Source: Brevibacillus centrosporus
GTDB taxonomy: Bacteria > Bacillota > Bacilli > Brevibacillales > Brevibacillaceae
NCBI RefSeq assembly: GCF_003710815.1
Contig: NZ_RHHP01000025.1
Coordinates: 78,027 to 142,026 of the forward strand
Reading direction: 5' to 3'
DNA: 64,000 nucleotides
The notes beneath the pieces are model-generated. The model had not been told where the DNA came from. It worked only from the letters and a program-made list of their open reading frames with translations, and made no database searches. Position numbers and translations under genes: made by a program. Below, piece after piece: positions 1 to 8,656 of this stretch (within the stretch, counting starts at the first letter, position 1; the number at the start of each line of letters is the position of its first letter).

Positions 1-89
1 TCGGCAAGCACGTTTCGATCGAAGGATTGAACGCCGAAAGCAGGTCCTTAATGGAACGGGTCGGCATTTCGGCACCGTCTGGTCATTGA
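1..89 (+). CDS. C-terminal end of an unidentified protein (partial)
   Basis: The frame starting at base 3 is open from the window edge to TGA at 87-89 and gives about 28 residues ending MERVGISAPSGH. A strong hairpin terminator follows within 30 bases, which supports a real gene end. There is too little sequence to identify the protein; the frame choice rests only on its protein-like composition and the terminator. Confidence 0.45.
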   Translation, partial: GKHVSIEGLNAESRSLMERVGISAPSGH

Positions 90-114
90 GTATTTTCATA
101 GATACACGCAAACA

Positions 115-158
115 AAAGCATTTTGCTCCTCTATCCTTTGGGGACAAAATGCTTTTTT
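115..158 (+). terminator. Rho-independent terminator
   Basis: An 11-bp stem (AAAGCATTTTG at 115-125 with CAAAATGCTTT at 145-155) is followed by a T run. It closes the partial gene at the left edge. Confidence 0.8.
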
Positions 159-210
159 CTATGCCCTACAACTCATAAGCGATTTGTTATAATAAAGAAG
201 GGTGATGTTC

Positions 211-645
211 GTGATGAACGATCTACTGAAGTACGCCTTTCGGATTCGCGCAGCGATGAATAAGATGCAACGAGAAATTACGATAGAAATGCAAAAACAG
301 TTCGGCGGCGATTTGACGAGACCGCAATTTTATTTGCTTACACTCATATCGGAAGAACAGCCTTGCAAAATCACACAATTGGCACAAAAGCTGGGTGTGC
401 GCCCGAGCACCATCTCCACGATGATCAATCGCTTGGTTGACGGTGGCTTTGTCTCTCGCGTGTATGGACAAAATGATCGTCGCAATGTGCTCGTTTCCAT
501 CACAGATCGCGGGAAAAGTGTCCTGACGAAGGATATTGAAAACTACGGAAAAGTGCTCGAAAAAATTATTGGGGCGCTGGAGCCGAATGAATTGGAAACG
601 TTTACGAAGACCTTTGAAAAGATGGTCACCATTCAGAATCGCTGA
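211..645 (+). CDS. MarR-family transcriptional regulator
   Basis: Small winged-helix DNA-binding protein of about 144 residues, the usual MarR length. The segment LAQKLGVRPSTISTMINRL (about residues 60-78) is the recognition helix region and DRRNVLVSITDRGK (about 93-106) is the typical beta wing. MarR proteins act as dimers that repress neighbouring or distant genes and release DNA on ligand binding. The GTG at 211 is 9 bases after AAGAAGG (195-201); ATG 214 and GTG 202 are alternatives. A TATAAT lies at 188-193, very close to the start, so the true transcript start is unclear. The gene stands alone, converging on an alcohol dehydrogenase, and its target is unknown. Confidence 0.88.
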   Translation: MMNDLLKYAFRIRAAMNKMQREITIEMQKQFGGDLTRPQFYLLTLISEEQPCKITQLAQKLGVRPSTISTMINRLVDGGFVSRVYGQNDRRNVLVSITDRGKSVLTKDIENYGKVLEKIIGALEPNELETFTKTFEKMVTIQNR

Positions 646-663
646 GGGGCAGATAGGGACAAG

Positions 664-717
664 AAAAAGACCGCGAGCTTGGTCACACGGGAAGTGTGAC
701 GAGGCTTGCGGTTTTTC
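664..717. terminator. Bidirectional terminator between convergent genes
   Basis: A nested hairpin (outer ACCGCGAGC / GCTTGCGGT, inner TCACAC / GTGTGA) is flanked by A-rich sequence on the left and TTTTT on the right, so it can serve the MarR gene and the alcohol dehydrogenase gene. Confidence 0.8.
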
Positions 718-725
718 CTTGTTTC

Positions 726-1886
726 TTACGCGCGGTACGCTTCCTGTAATATAGCCAGATAATCCTCGGCGGTGATCGTGCGGACATTGCTCGGCGTCGA
801 ACCGTTCTTCATCGACAGCTCTACGATTCGCGGGAAATCCTCTTCCCGTACACCTGGCAAATCCTTGAGTCTCGGTATTTGCAGGCTCTGTGTCAGCTCC
901 GTTATTCCTCCGATCAGCTTGTCAATCGCTTGGTCTTCAGTATCCGCATCGCTGGCAAAGCCCATGTAGCGAGCCAAAGCTGCATGCATTGGCTTGTTAT
1001 CAGCTGCGTTGAACTTGAGGACGTATGGCAGAAACACCGAGTTGGCAACGCCATGCGGAGTATCGTACAAGCCGCCTAACGCCTCCGCCAGACAATGGAC
1101 AGCTGCCACATCCGCTGACCCGAAGCACAGACCTGCCATCAGGCTTCCTTCCAGCATCGCATGGCGTGCCTCTTCATCTTGACCGTTGGCGTACGCCGCT
1201 GGCAGCGCCCGTACAATCGTTTGCATCGCCTTCGCTCCGAAAGCCTGCGAGATGGGATTGGTCACCTTGCAGGTGTACCCTTCGATGGCGTGCACCAAAG
1301 CATCGACCCCCGTTGCCGCTGTAACCGCTGGCGGTACGCTGTAAGTCAGGACCGGGTCCAAGACAGCCAGCGTAGGACGCAGAGCGGCATGCTTCAACGT
1401 CATTTTCCGATGTGTAGTCGATTCTGTAATAACAGCCGAGCGCGTCACTTCCGAGCCTGTCCCCGCAGTAGTCGGTATACATACAATGGGCGCAATATTC
1501 GTATACGGCAAGCGGCCGTCCGCATAATCCGCAGGTGCCCCTCCGTTTGGACCGCAAAGAGCGATGGTCTTGCCCGTATCCATCGCGCTTCCTCCACCGA
1601 CTGCGACGACTACCTCGGCAGCAGCCTCACGGAACAGAGCCGCCCCTTCCAGGCATTCAATATCCCGTGGGTTTTGACTCAGCGCATCAAACAGCGTCAC
1701 CGAAAAGCCCGCTTCTGCAAGCGCTGACTGGATCGGCCCCACCAATCCTGCGCGTATGACGCCGGGATCACTTACCAGAAATACAGATTTGCCTATTCCT
1801 CGTGATTGCAGAAGTGCCGGCAATTCTTTTGTTTTTCCACTCCCCATTTCGATACGAGTCGAGCAAAAATAGCTGAATGCTTTCAC
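726..1886 (-). CDS. Iron-containing alcohol dehydrogenase (group III ADH family)
   Basis: 386-residue NAD(P)-dependent dehydrogenase of the iron-type ADH family, the usual length. The N-terminal Rossmann-like half includes the GGGSAMDTGK nucleotide loop (about residue 98) and the family signature IPTTAGTGSEVTRSAVI (about 137-153). The C-terminal helical half contains the metal ligands in GVDALVHAIEGY and in the HCLAEALGG and DTPHGVANSV stretches, so both fold halves are intact. Such enzymes interconvert primary alcohols or diols and aldehydes; the substrate cannot be read from sequence. It is monocistronic, with a terminator at 664-717. No catabolic partner lies beside it. Confidence 0.9.
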   Translation of the reverse strand: MKAFSYFCSTRIEMGSGKTKELPALLQSRGIGKSVFLVSDPGVIRAGLVGPIQSALAEAGFSVTLFDALSQNPRDIECLEGAALFREAAAEVVVAVGGGSAMDTGKTIALCGPNGGAPADYADGRLPYTNIAPIVCIPTTAGTGSEVTRSAVITESTTHRKMTLKHAALRPTLAVLDPVLTYSVPPAVTAATGVDALVHAIEGYTCKVTNPISQAFGAKAMQTIVRALPAAYANGQDEEARHAMLEGSLMAGLCFGSADVAAVHCLAEALGGLYDTPHGVANSVFLPYVLKFNAADNKPMHAALARYMGFASDADTEDQAIDKLIGGITELTQSLQIPRLKDLPGVREEDFPRIVELSMKNGSTPSNVRTITAEDYLAILQEAYRA

Positions 1887-2124
1887 AAGAATCCCCTCCT
1901 ACGGTTCAATGATCATAAAGTAATAGACCGGAACCCCTTATCGTACACGGAGTCTCGGTCTTCTAAATCACTAGGTATTTGAAAATTAGTTTTAGACTCA
2001 ACGTTAGAATGAAGCAATCCACGGATCTAAAATGAATAATAAAGATATAGACTGCCTCATTGAACTTTCGAACCCGCTAGCGTAACTGGCACTCGCATGA
2101 ATGTGACTGTTCCTAAGCAAACGC

Positions 2125-2706
2125 TCAGTTATCCAAATGCTGGAGGAATTTAAGTACACGCTGCAACAGCAGGGTCGTTGCGTTGGCGTCATACGACGGC
2201 AAACTGCTATCTGCGAAGAAATGCTGATTTCCTGGGTACAAAAAGAGTTCGGCATGATCGGCTGTAGCCACGAGCTCGCGTGCCGCCTCAATGTCACCCT
2301 CATCAACGAAGTAGGGATCAGCGTCCATGCCATGAATTTGCACCGGCAGTTCCGCCGGCCAGGTAGATCCGAACATCGAGGTCGGAACGCAAGAGTAAAA
2401 CAACAATGCACCACGAGCGCCTTCACGAGTCTGAGCGAGCTTCTGAGCTGCAACCACACCGAGCGAAAACCCCGCGTAGATGATCTCACGCGGAAACTCA
2501 CTGGCCACACGTATACCTCGCTCTGTTATCTCTTCGAAGCCGATCTCATTGACATAGGCCATGCCATCCTCGATCGTGGTAAACAAATGACCGTCGAAAA
2601 GGTCAGGAACATGAACAGTGTGACCTGCCCCTCTGATTTTGTCGGCGAAATCATTAATACCCTTTGTTAGTCCCAATGAGTGGTGGAACAAAAGAATCTC
2701 TGCCAT
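2125..2706 (-). CDS. Dienelactone hydrolase-like alpha/beta hydrolase
   Basis: 193-residue alpha/beta hydrolase of the dienelactone hydrolase family. The nucleophile elbow reads GFSLGV (about residue 79), so the nucleophile is Ser rather than the Cys of classical DLH. The likely acid is in HGMDADP (about 124-130) and the His in PGNQHFF (about 158-164). The start ATG at 2706 follows AAGGAGAAGAGAA. It is probably cytoplasmic and hydrolyses an ester or lactone; the substrate is unknown. It is divergent from the VWA lipoprotein gene and has no operon partner. The 238 bases between it and the alcohol dehydrogenase hold nothing I recognise. Confidence 0.82.
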   Translation of the reverse strand: MAEILLFHHSLGLTKGINDFADKIRGAGHTVHVPDLFDGHLFTTIEDGMAYVNEIGFEEITERGIRVASEFPREIIYAGFSLGVVAAQKLAQTREGARGALLFYSCVPTSMFGSTWPAELPVQIHGMDADPYFVDEGDIEAARELVATADHAELFLYPGNQHFFADSSLPSYDANATTLLLQRVLKFLQHLDN

Positions 2707-2794
2707 TTCTCTTCTCCTTCCAAGATCTAAAATAATGAAAATTGTGGCTCAATCGATTTCGCTTCCTTACTGTCGTTATCCTGCTTGTTAGCGT

Positions 2795-2837
2795 AGCAAA
2801 GCTGCCGGTCATCATCGCGGCAGCTTTGCTGTGTTTT
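2795..2837 (+). terminator. Orphan terminator-like hairpin in a divergent promoter region
   Basis: A perfect 13-bp stem (AGCAAAGCTGCCG at 2795-2807 with CGGCAGCTTTGCT at 2818-2830) is followed by GTGTTTTTTC on the plus strand. No plus-strand gene ends upstream: the preceding gene is on the minus strand and starts at 2706. It could be an attenuator in the leader of the VWA gene, the end of a short RNA, or a relic. Confidence 0.6.
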
Positions 2838-2957
2838 TTCGTAATAAATCCGGTGAGCTTAACTTTGCTGCCATCTACAACAACTTTATTATTCGGTTGC
2901 CGCCCCTGTAACATTCCTTTTTTTCCCACGTCCGATAGACAAAGGGGGTCTATAGAG

Positions 2958-4505
2958 ATGAAAACATTACAGAAGGCTGGTACTGCCACTGCTTTGATTG
3001 CACTTCTGGTCGGCTGCAGCCCAAGTGGGCAAAGCGCGCAGCAGCCTGCTTCGTCTGCACAAGCGGGGAAATCGGAAAGAGAGCTCTCGTCCCAGCCGAA
3101 GAGCACCGCAAGTCAGGCTGCCGCGCCACGAGATTCCATGGCTTTGAAAAGACCGTTGCCATCGCCACCTGGCACAGATGCCATGTACTTTAAAAATTAC
3201 GGCACCAATCCGTTTATCTCCACCGATGAGGACAATCTTTCCACTTTTGCTGCAGATGTCGATACCGGCTCCTACACCATTACCCGCAGTTATATTCAGG
3301 AAGGCTCGCTTCCACCTGCTGAGGCAGTCCGGGCAGAGGAGTTTATCAACTATTTTCCTGCCAGCTATCCCGCGCCAGCTGGTAAAACCTTTGGCATTCA
3401 AGTCGATGGCGGCCCCTCTCCCTTTGGGTCGGGCTATCAGCTCGTGCGAATCGGGATAAAAGGGAAAGAAATCGCCCCGGAGAATCGGAAACCGGCTCAT
3501 CTCGTATTTGTCATCGATGTCTCTGGTTCCATGGATCGGGAAAATCGCCTGGAGCTGGTCAAAAAGAGCTTGCGAGTCTTGGTCGAGCAGCTCCAGCCCA
3601 CGGATACGGTGGGCATTGTCGTGTACGGTTCAACAGGACGCGTCATCCTCGATCCTACCTCCGCTGAAAACAGACGGACAATCCTGTCAGCCATCGACGA
3701 GCTTCAGCCCGAAGGCTCCACCAATGCCGAAGAAGGCTTGCAGCTAGGCTTCGAAATGGCAGAGCGCGCATTCGAGCGCGGTGCCATCCATCGGGTCATC
3801 CTCTGCTCGGACGGCGTAGCCAATGTCGGGGAGACTAGCGCACATGGCATCCTCCGCTCCATCGAGGATTACGCACGCAAGGAGATCCACCTTAGCACAT
3901 TTGGCTTTGGCATGGGCAATTACAATGACACGCTGATGGAACAGCTCGCGGACAAAGGAGAAGGCCAGTACGCCTACATCGATTCGTTTTCCGAAGCACG
4001 TCGTGTCTTTATGGAAGCTTTGACAGGGACCCTGCAAACCATCGCCCGAGATGTCAAAATTCAGGTCGAATTCGACCCGAAGACCGTGGATCGTTACCGG
4101 CTGATCGGCTATGAAAATCGGGACGTCCGTGACGAAGACTTCCGCAGCGACCAGACAGATGCAGGCGAAGTCGGAGCTGGCCATACGGTAACGGCCCTCT
4201 ACGAAGTGAAAGTGAAAAACGAATCAGCCGGCAAGCTCGGCGATGTACGAATACGCTATCACAATGCTGCGACCCAAAGAGTAGAGGAAACAAGCCAGCC
4301 GCTGCAAATTCAGGCGAAGCTGTCCGGCGAGCTGCAATTTCTGGCTGCAGTGGCCGAGTATGCAGAAATTCTCCACGAAAGCTACTGGGCAAAGGACGAA
4401 TCCTTGCGTGATGTAATCGAGCTGGCTGAAACAAATGCGTCTGGAGAGCAGCAGCTCGAGTTTGTGCGTATGGTCAAGGACTCTCTCGCCATACGGGGTC
4501 ACTAA
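2958..4505 (+). CDS. YfbK-type von Willebrand factor A domain lipoprotein
   Basis: 515-residue surface lipoprotein. The start ATG at 2958 follows AAAGGGGG and gives a lipoprotein signal with lipobox LLVGC near residue 18. A low-complexity Ser/Ala/Gln linker follows. The YfbK N-terminal domain includes NPFISTDEDNLSTFAADVDT (about residues 80-100), then a VWA domain with an intact MIDAS motif DVSGSM (about 185-190) and later the LCSDGVANVG strand. The C-terminal part resembles the DUF3520 domain found with YfbK proteins. VWA domains bind metal and mediate protein contacts; the partner is unknown. The frame stays open upstream of 2958 but has no ribosome site there. It is monocistronic with a terminator at 4511. 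Confidence 0.88.
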   Translation: MKTLQKAGTATALIALLVGCSPSGQSAQQPASSAQAGKSERELSSQPKSTASQAAAPRDSMALKRPLPSPPGTDAMYFKNYGTNPFISTDEDNLSTFAADVDTGSYTITRSYIQEGSLPPAEAVRAEEFINYFPASYPAPAGKTFGIQVDGGPSPFGSGYQLVRIGIKGKEIAPENRKPAHLVFVIDVSGSMDRENRLELVKKSLRVLVEQLQPTDTVGIVVYGSTGRVILDPTSAENRRTILSAIDELQPEGSTNAEEGLQLGFEMAERAFERGAIHRVILCSDGVANVGETSAHGILRSIEDYARKEIHLSTFGFGMGNYNDTLMEQLADKGEGQYAYIDSFSEARRVFMEALTGTLQTIARDVKIQVEFDPKTVDRYRLIGYENRDVRDEDFRSDQTDAGEVGAGHTVTALYEVKVKNESAGKLGDVRIRYHNAATQRVEETSQPLQIQAKLSGELQFLAAVAEYAEILHESYWAKDESLRDVIELAETNASGEQQLEFVRMVKDSLAIRGH

Positions 4506-4510
4506 AATAA

Positions 4511-4551
4511 AAGGAACCTTCCAGCACTTCAGCAGGGAGGTTCCTTGTTTT
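4511..4551. terminator. Bidirectional terminator
   Basis: A perfect 9-bp stem (AAGGAACCT / AGGTTCCTT) has A-rich sequence on the left and TTGTTTTC on the right. It lies between the convergent VWA gene and the efflux operon and can stop both. Confidence 0.85.
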
Positions 4552-4570
4552 CTCCTAGAAACGTACCCAT

Positions 4571-5713
4571 TTACAGGCTGACGACCCCGGTCATCCCGGA
4601 GCGCAGGGCACCTTCTTTGTTGTCGATCATGATTTTGACCGTAAACGTATCGGTACCCGGGTCTGCTTTGGGACTGATCCGCTCTACACTGCCGCGATAG
4701 CTTTTGCCCAAGGCATCGACCGCCACGTCGACTTCCTTTCCTACTGCGAAGTTTCCGAGCTCTGCCTCTGTTACACCGATCACGACGTAGACCTTTTCTG
4801 TATTGACGACCGTCATCGCTTGCGTGCTCGGGCTGATCATCTCGCCTGCATGGATGTTTTTGGTGCTCACATAGCCTTTGATCGGGCTTTGGATCGTCGC
4901 GTTTTTTAGCTGGTACTCGGCGTTGTCGACCACTGCCTGCGCCTTTTCCACCCCGGCGGCAAATTGGGCGATCTGCTCAGAGGTTGCGCCGTTTTTCGCC
5001 TTGTCGTACATCGCCTTCATCTGCTCCACGTTTGCTTCCAGAGCCTGCAAGGTTGGCTGTGTCGCCCCCTGCTTCGCCATCGCCAGATCTTCCTGGCTGC
5101 GCAAAAACTGCGCATCGGCCGTAGAGTAGGCAGACTCCGCGTCTTCCCACGCTTGCTTGGCGACAGCGCCTTGCTGGTAAAGCTCGTAAATTCGCTCTTT
5201 TTTCGCTGCAGCCAGCTCCTTGCTCGTTTTCGCGGACTGAAAAGCAGCCTCTAGCTGGGTCAGCTCTTCCGGGCGTTTGCCGTTCTTTATATCCATGTAC
5301 TTCTGCTGCGCCTGACGCCAGCCCGCTTCGGCGTAAAGCACCTCCTCCTTGCGCGTGCCCTTTTTCGCTTCCTCCCACTTCGATTTCGCCAAAGCCAGAT
5401 CGGCCTTTGCCATCTGCAAGCTGGCCGCGAGCTCTTCCTGCTCCAGGCCAAACAGCGGAGTTCCTGCATCGAGCACATCGCCCACATCGCGGAATACTTT
5501 CGCTACTCTTCCGGACGACTTGGCGTAGATCGTTACTTCCTCGATCCCCTCCACTTTGCCCGTATACGTATGAACGGATTCCTTGGTTTGCACGGATGGC
5601 TGGCCAGCGCTCGCAGCGGCTGTCAGCGCAACCGGCTGCACCTGCCCACATCCTGTCAACACGACGAGCAAAGCAATCCCTGCTGCTGCACTTCCCCATG
5701 CTTTTCTCTTCAT
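4571..5713 (-). CDS. HlyD/MacA-type membrane fusion (efflux adaptor) lipoprotein
   Basis: 380-residue efflux adaptor. ATG 5713 follows GGAAGGGTG and gives a lipoprotein signal with lipobox VLTGC (about residues 18-22). A biotinyl-lipoyl half (EVTIYAKSSGRVAKVF) precedes a very long alpha-helical hairpin of about 170 residues rich in Ala, Lys and Glu. The second lipoyl half (ATIQSPIKGYVSTKNIHAGE) and a beta-barrel ending SGMTGVVSL follow. Such adaptors couple an inner-membrane pump to an outer partner or, in Gram-positives, shape the extracellular exit. It is the last gene of the efflux operon, 25 bases after the MFS pump, and is the second adaptor in that operon. Confidence 0.88.
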   Translation of the reverse strand: MKRKAWGSAAAGIALLVVLTGCGQVQPVALTAAASAGQPSVQTKESVHTYTGKVEGIEEVTIYAKSSGRVAKVFRDVGDVLDAGTPLFGLEQEELAASLQMAKADLALAKSKWEEAKKGTRKEEVLYAEAGWRQAQQKYMDIKNGKRPEELTQLEAAFQSAKTSKELAAAKKERIYELYQQGAVAKQAWEDAESAYSTADAQFLRSQEDLAMAKQGATQPTLQALEANVEQMKAMYDKAKNGATSEQIAQFAAGVEKAQAVVDNAEYQLKNATIQSPIKGYVSTKNIHAGEMISPSTQAMTVVNTEKVYVVIGVTEAELGNFAVGKEVDVAVDALGKSYRGSVERISPKADPGTDTFTVKIMIDNKEGALRSGMTGVVSL

Positions 5714-5738
5714 CAGGTTACACCCTTCCTTCCTGTTA

Positions 5739-7301
5739 TTACTCCAGCATCGCTGACTGGGATGGTTGTTCCTTTGTACCCTGCAGCGCTTCCTTGTTTT
5801 CCCCTGCAACCAACATAACGAGAAAAGCCACAACTAAAATCCATGCTGCTACGAGCAAGCTGTCCTGCAATGCCTGTATGGCCGCATATTTTTTCACCAG
5901 CTGCCCCATGAGCTGCAGGGCGGATGCGGCGGCTTCCTGCAGGGAAAGCCCTTTTGCCACATACATTTGCTGCCACTGCTCCAAAGCGGTCATCACCGGA
6001 GGCTGTGTCGCTGTCACCTGCTCGCTGGCGTGGACTGCATGCTCGACACTGCGATGAGTAAACAGACTGATGAGGCCCGCGATCCCGATCGAGGTCGCGA
6101 TCTGACGGGAGATGTTCGTAATGACAGACGCTGCCGGAACACGCGCCGGGTCTCCAACTGCTAGGAGCGGAATCTGCATCGAGGTCATGAGGCACATCCC
6201 CAGCCCTACTCCGCGCAGGGCGAGCAGCCACTGGAGCGTGCTCACGTCCGTGTCCAGATCGATTCGGGAGATCAGAAAACCAGATCCCAGGCAAAAGATC
6301 AGACCCGTCACAATAAACGGCTTCAAGCCCACCCGAGCTGCCAGCATTCCGCTGATCGGCGTGACGATACCCGAAGCAAGCGCTTGAGGCAGCATGAGCA
6401 GCCCTGTATCCATCGCCGTCTTGCCGAGCATGTTTTCCGAGTAGATCGGCAGCAGGTAAATGACTCCGAAATTGCCGACCATGATCATGCTGTTCACCAA
6501 AAGTCCGAGCGTAAAATTGCGATTGGCGAGCAGACGGACGTCGACCAGCGGATGTTCTGTCGACAGCTCACGGATGACGAACAAGGTGCCGCAGATCAAA
6601 GCCGTGAGCAGCAGAGACACGATGTAAAAGGAGTCCCAGCCCTCCTTTTCGCCTTTCGTAACGGCGAGCAAAAGACTGACGAGTGCGGCTGCCGACCATA
6701 CAAAGCCAGGCAGATCAAAGGGGTGATTCTTTTTCACTTCCCCTTCTCGCAAAAAGCGCCAGACTAACAGCATCGCGATGATCCCAAACGGAATATTGAC
6801 TGTAAAAATGAACCGCCAATCCATATGCTGCACAAAGTAACCGCTCAACGTCGGACCTACAGCGGGAGCGACAAACACCGAGATCCCGAAGACCCCCATC
6901 GCTGGCCCCAACTTCTCCCGTGGGACGACGAGCTGAATCATCGACTGGCCGATTGTCATCATCAGCCCGCCACCTGCTGCCTGAACGATCCTAGCAGCGA
7001 TCATACTGCCATTGCTCCACGCCAAACCGCAAAGAAGCGAACCGACCGTGAACAACAAGAGACTGACCAAATAGCTTTTTTTGATCCCAAAGCGGACTCC
7101 TACGAAGCCTGCGAGTGGAATGACAGCAGCCATCGTCAGCGTGTAGCTGGTCACTACCCACTGAATGTCCTCGGTCGAAACCCCAAACACATGCATCATC
7201 TCGGGAATGGCGACGTTGACGATGCTCGTATCCAGGACAGCCATGAAGGTTCCCAGCACAATGGCCAGCACGCCAGGCCAAAAGTTTTCCTCTCGACTCA
7301 T
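5739..7301 (-). CDS. EmrB/QacA-type MFS drug exporter (DHA2, 14 TM)
   Basis: 520-residue major facilitator of the DHA2 family, matching the usual size for 14 transmembrane segments. Visible motifs are LDTSIVNVAIPEM (TM1 motif D1 region), QWVVTSYTLTMAAVIPLAG (TM2) and a TM5 antiporter region GPAMGVFGISVFVAPAVGPT. It exports drugs or metabolites using the proton gradient. It sits 12 bases after the EmrA-like adaptor gene and 25 bases before the second adaptor. Homologues are often annotated EmrB, LmrB or MdtD; the substrate cannot be inferred. Control is probably by the operator at 8659-8685 if transcription starts there. Confidence 0.92.
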   Translation of the reverse strand: MSREENFWPGVLAIVLGTFMAVLDTSIVNVAIPEMMHVFGVSTEDIQWVVTSYTLTMAAVIPLAGFVGVRFGIKKSYLVSLLLFTVGSLLCGLAWSNGSMIAARIVQAAGGGLMMTIGQSMIQLVVPREKLGPAMGVFGISVFVAPAVGPTLSGYFVQHMDWRFIFTVNIPFGIIAMLLVWRFLREGEVKKNHPFDLPGFVWSAAALVSLLLAVTKGEKEGWDSFYIVSLLLTALICGTLFVIRELSTEHPLVDVRLLANRNFTLGLLVNSMIMVGNFGVIYLLPIYSENMLGKTAMDTGLLMLPQALASGIVTPISGMLAARVGLKPFIVTGLIFCLGSGFLISRIDLDTDVSTLQWLLALRGVGLGMCLMTSMQIPLLAVGDPARVPAASVITNISRQIATSIGIAGLISLFTHRSVEHAVHASEQVTATQPPVMTALEQWQQMYVAKGLSLQEAAASALQLMGQLVKKYAAIQALQDSLLVAAWILVVAFLVMLVAGENKEALQGTKEQPSQSAMLE

Positions 7302-7313
7302 TCCCTCACATCC

Positions 7314-7973
7314 TTATCTCACGTGAATCTTGACTTTTGCATTCAAGCCAGGCTGAAAATCATACGGTCCTTCCGTAAAGGCGATCTTGATCGGAATGCG
7401 CTGCGTCACCTTGGTGAAATTCCCCCCGGCATTGGTGGGCGGCAGCAAGGAAAACGTGGATTGCGTCGCTTCCCCGATTTTCGTGACCGTCCCCGTGAAC
7501 GTACGTCCCGGGTACATATCCAGCTCGATTTCTACCTTTTGCCCGAGCGCAATGTAGCCGGCATCAGTCTCTTCCACATTCGCCTGCACGTACAGCTGGT
7601 GTTTATCGACGACCAGCGCAACAGTATTGCCTGCTCCGACCACTTCTCCTTCTTTGGCCGCTCGCTGCAAAATGACCCCGGTGATCGGCGAACGGATAGC
7701 CGTGTTTTCCAGCTGCACGCTGCTCGTGGCATTCACCTGCTCCTGCTCCGCAATGATTTGGCCGCTTTGTACCTCGCTCCCCTCGTCGATCCGGACGCTT
7801 TTGAGCTTTCCAGCGACTTTGGGAGCTATTTTATAGATGTCGCCTGTTACCATCGCATCCTCTGTTTTCACGTAGAAATACCCTTGATAGCCGTAGTAGC
7901 CGACGACGATAGCGACCACCATGAGAACTGCCAGTAGGATGACCTTCTGTTTTTTGGGCTTTTTCTTTTCCAA
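7314..7973 (-). CDS. Short EmrA-like HlyD-family adaptor, TTG start
   Basis: 219-residue single-pass membrane adaptor. It has a basic N-terminus (KKKPKKQK), a TM helix at about residues 11-28, then an EmrA-like lipoyl and barrel domain (VKTEDAMVTGDIYKIAPKVA). The lipoyl halves are joined by only about 10 residues (EQEQVNATSSVQ), so the long alpha-helical hairpin of proteobacterial EmrA is absent. Short versions like this are known in Firmicutes, where no periplasm needs to be spanned. The start codon is TTG at 7973, about 8 bases after GGGAG; no ATG is suitably placed. It is translated just before the MFS pump, its likely partner. Confidence 0.85.
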   Translation of the reverse strand: MEKKKPKKQKVILLAVLMVVAIVVGYYGYQGYFYVKTEDAMVTGDIYKIAPKVAGKLKSVRIDEGSEVQSGQIIAEQEQVNATSSVQLENTAIRSPITGVILQRAAKEGEVVGAGNTVALVVDKHQLYVQANVEETDAGYIALGQKVEIELDMYPGRTFTGTVTKIGEATQSTFSLLPPTNAGGNFTKVTQRIPIKIAFTEGPYDFQPGLNAKVKIHVR

Positions 7974-8057
7974 TGAAGCTCCCTGCCTTTCTTTGCATAC
8001 CGACTGGCGGTTTGTTGATTTCCGAAAAAGGAAGAGCTTTTTTCATCAGCTCTCTCG

Positions 8058-8618
8058 TTATCCTTGCCTATTCAAGAAAAAGCGTTTGACGATCGGGCGT
8101 ACCAAAATCGTAGCTGCCAAGCCGATCATATTCCACACGTGCACCAGCGTGACGCCTGCCTCTCCCGAGATGATTCTCATCGCATACAAAGCCGAGCAGA
8201 TCAAGGATAAGGCGAAGGCAACCGCCCAGATAAGCGTCAGCCAAAAGTTGGAGAGGTAGAACAGGCGATGTGTTGTAAATGCTTCCGGTACTACTTTTTT
8301 GGCGTACTGGAGGGTAAAAGGCTTTTTGATCACGAGAGAAATGGCGGATGCCAGTGTTAAAATCCCGTACATGAACAGCTGTGTGAAGTCGAACAGATGA
8401 AACGATGGAAGCAGCAGGGCAACCCAGATGCCAAAGAAAAAGTAATAGACTTTGATTCGGATGATCGTTGTGACTTCCCCGAATTTCTTCTTTTGAAACA
8501 GGTAGATCAAAACGGAGAGCACAAAGCCGATCGTAAGCCCAAGCGCAGGCGGTTCTACTTGAAAGGCGACAAAAAAGGGAATCAGATCAACGAAAATCCA
8601 AAATAAGGTTTGAATCAT
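8058..8618 (-). CDS. Conserved polytopic membrane protein of unknown function
   Basis: About 186 residues, mostly hydrophobic, with five or six predicted membrane segments and short basic loops (KKKFGEV, VIKKPFTLQYAKKVVP, RPIVKRFFLNRQG). The overall pattern resembles VC0807/septation-protein-A-like membrane proteins, but I do not recognise a catalytic motif. ATG 8618 lies 12 bases from GGAG; GTG 8627 is an alternative only 3 bases away. It is the first gene behind the operator-bearing promoter at 8657-8685 and lies 84 bases before the efflux genes, so it may be co-regulated with them. Confidence 0.75.
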   Translation of the reverse strand: MIQTLFWIFVDLIPFFVAFQVEPPALGLTIGFVLSVLIYLFQKKKFGEVTTIIRIKVYYFFFGIWVALLLPSFHLFDFTQLFMYGILTLASAISLVIKKPFTLQYAKKVVPEAFTTHRLFYLSNFWLTLIWAVAFALSLICSALYAMRIISGEAGVTLVHVWNMIGLAATILVRPIVKRFFLNRQG

Positions 8619-8656
8619 GACGGACACTCACTCCTCGATTCGTTCTTTATGTTGTC

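Noticed and set aside
1925..1965. Imperfect inverted repeat (AGACCG...CGGTCT) as a regulator site or terminator
   Set aside because: Only six bases pair, with no gene ending on the matching strand and no good promoter.
6825..7937. A 370-codon plus-strand open frame opposite the MFS and EmrA-like genes
   Set aside because: It is antisense to two well-supported genes, rich in His, Arg and Gln as expected for a shadow frame, and has no ribosome site.
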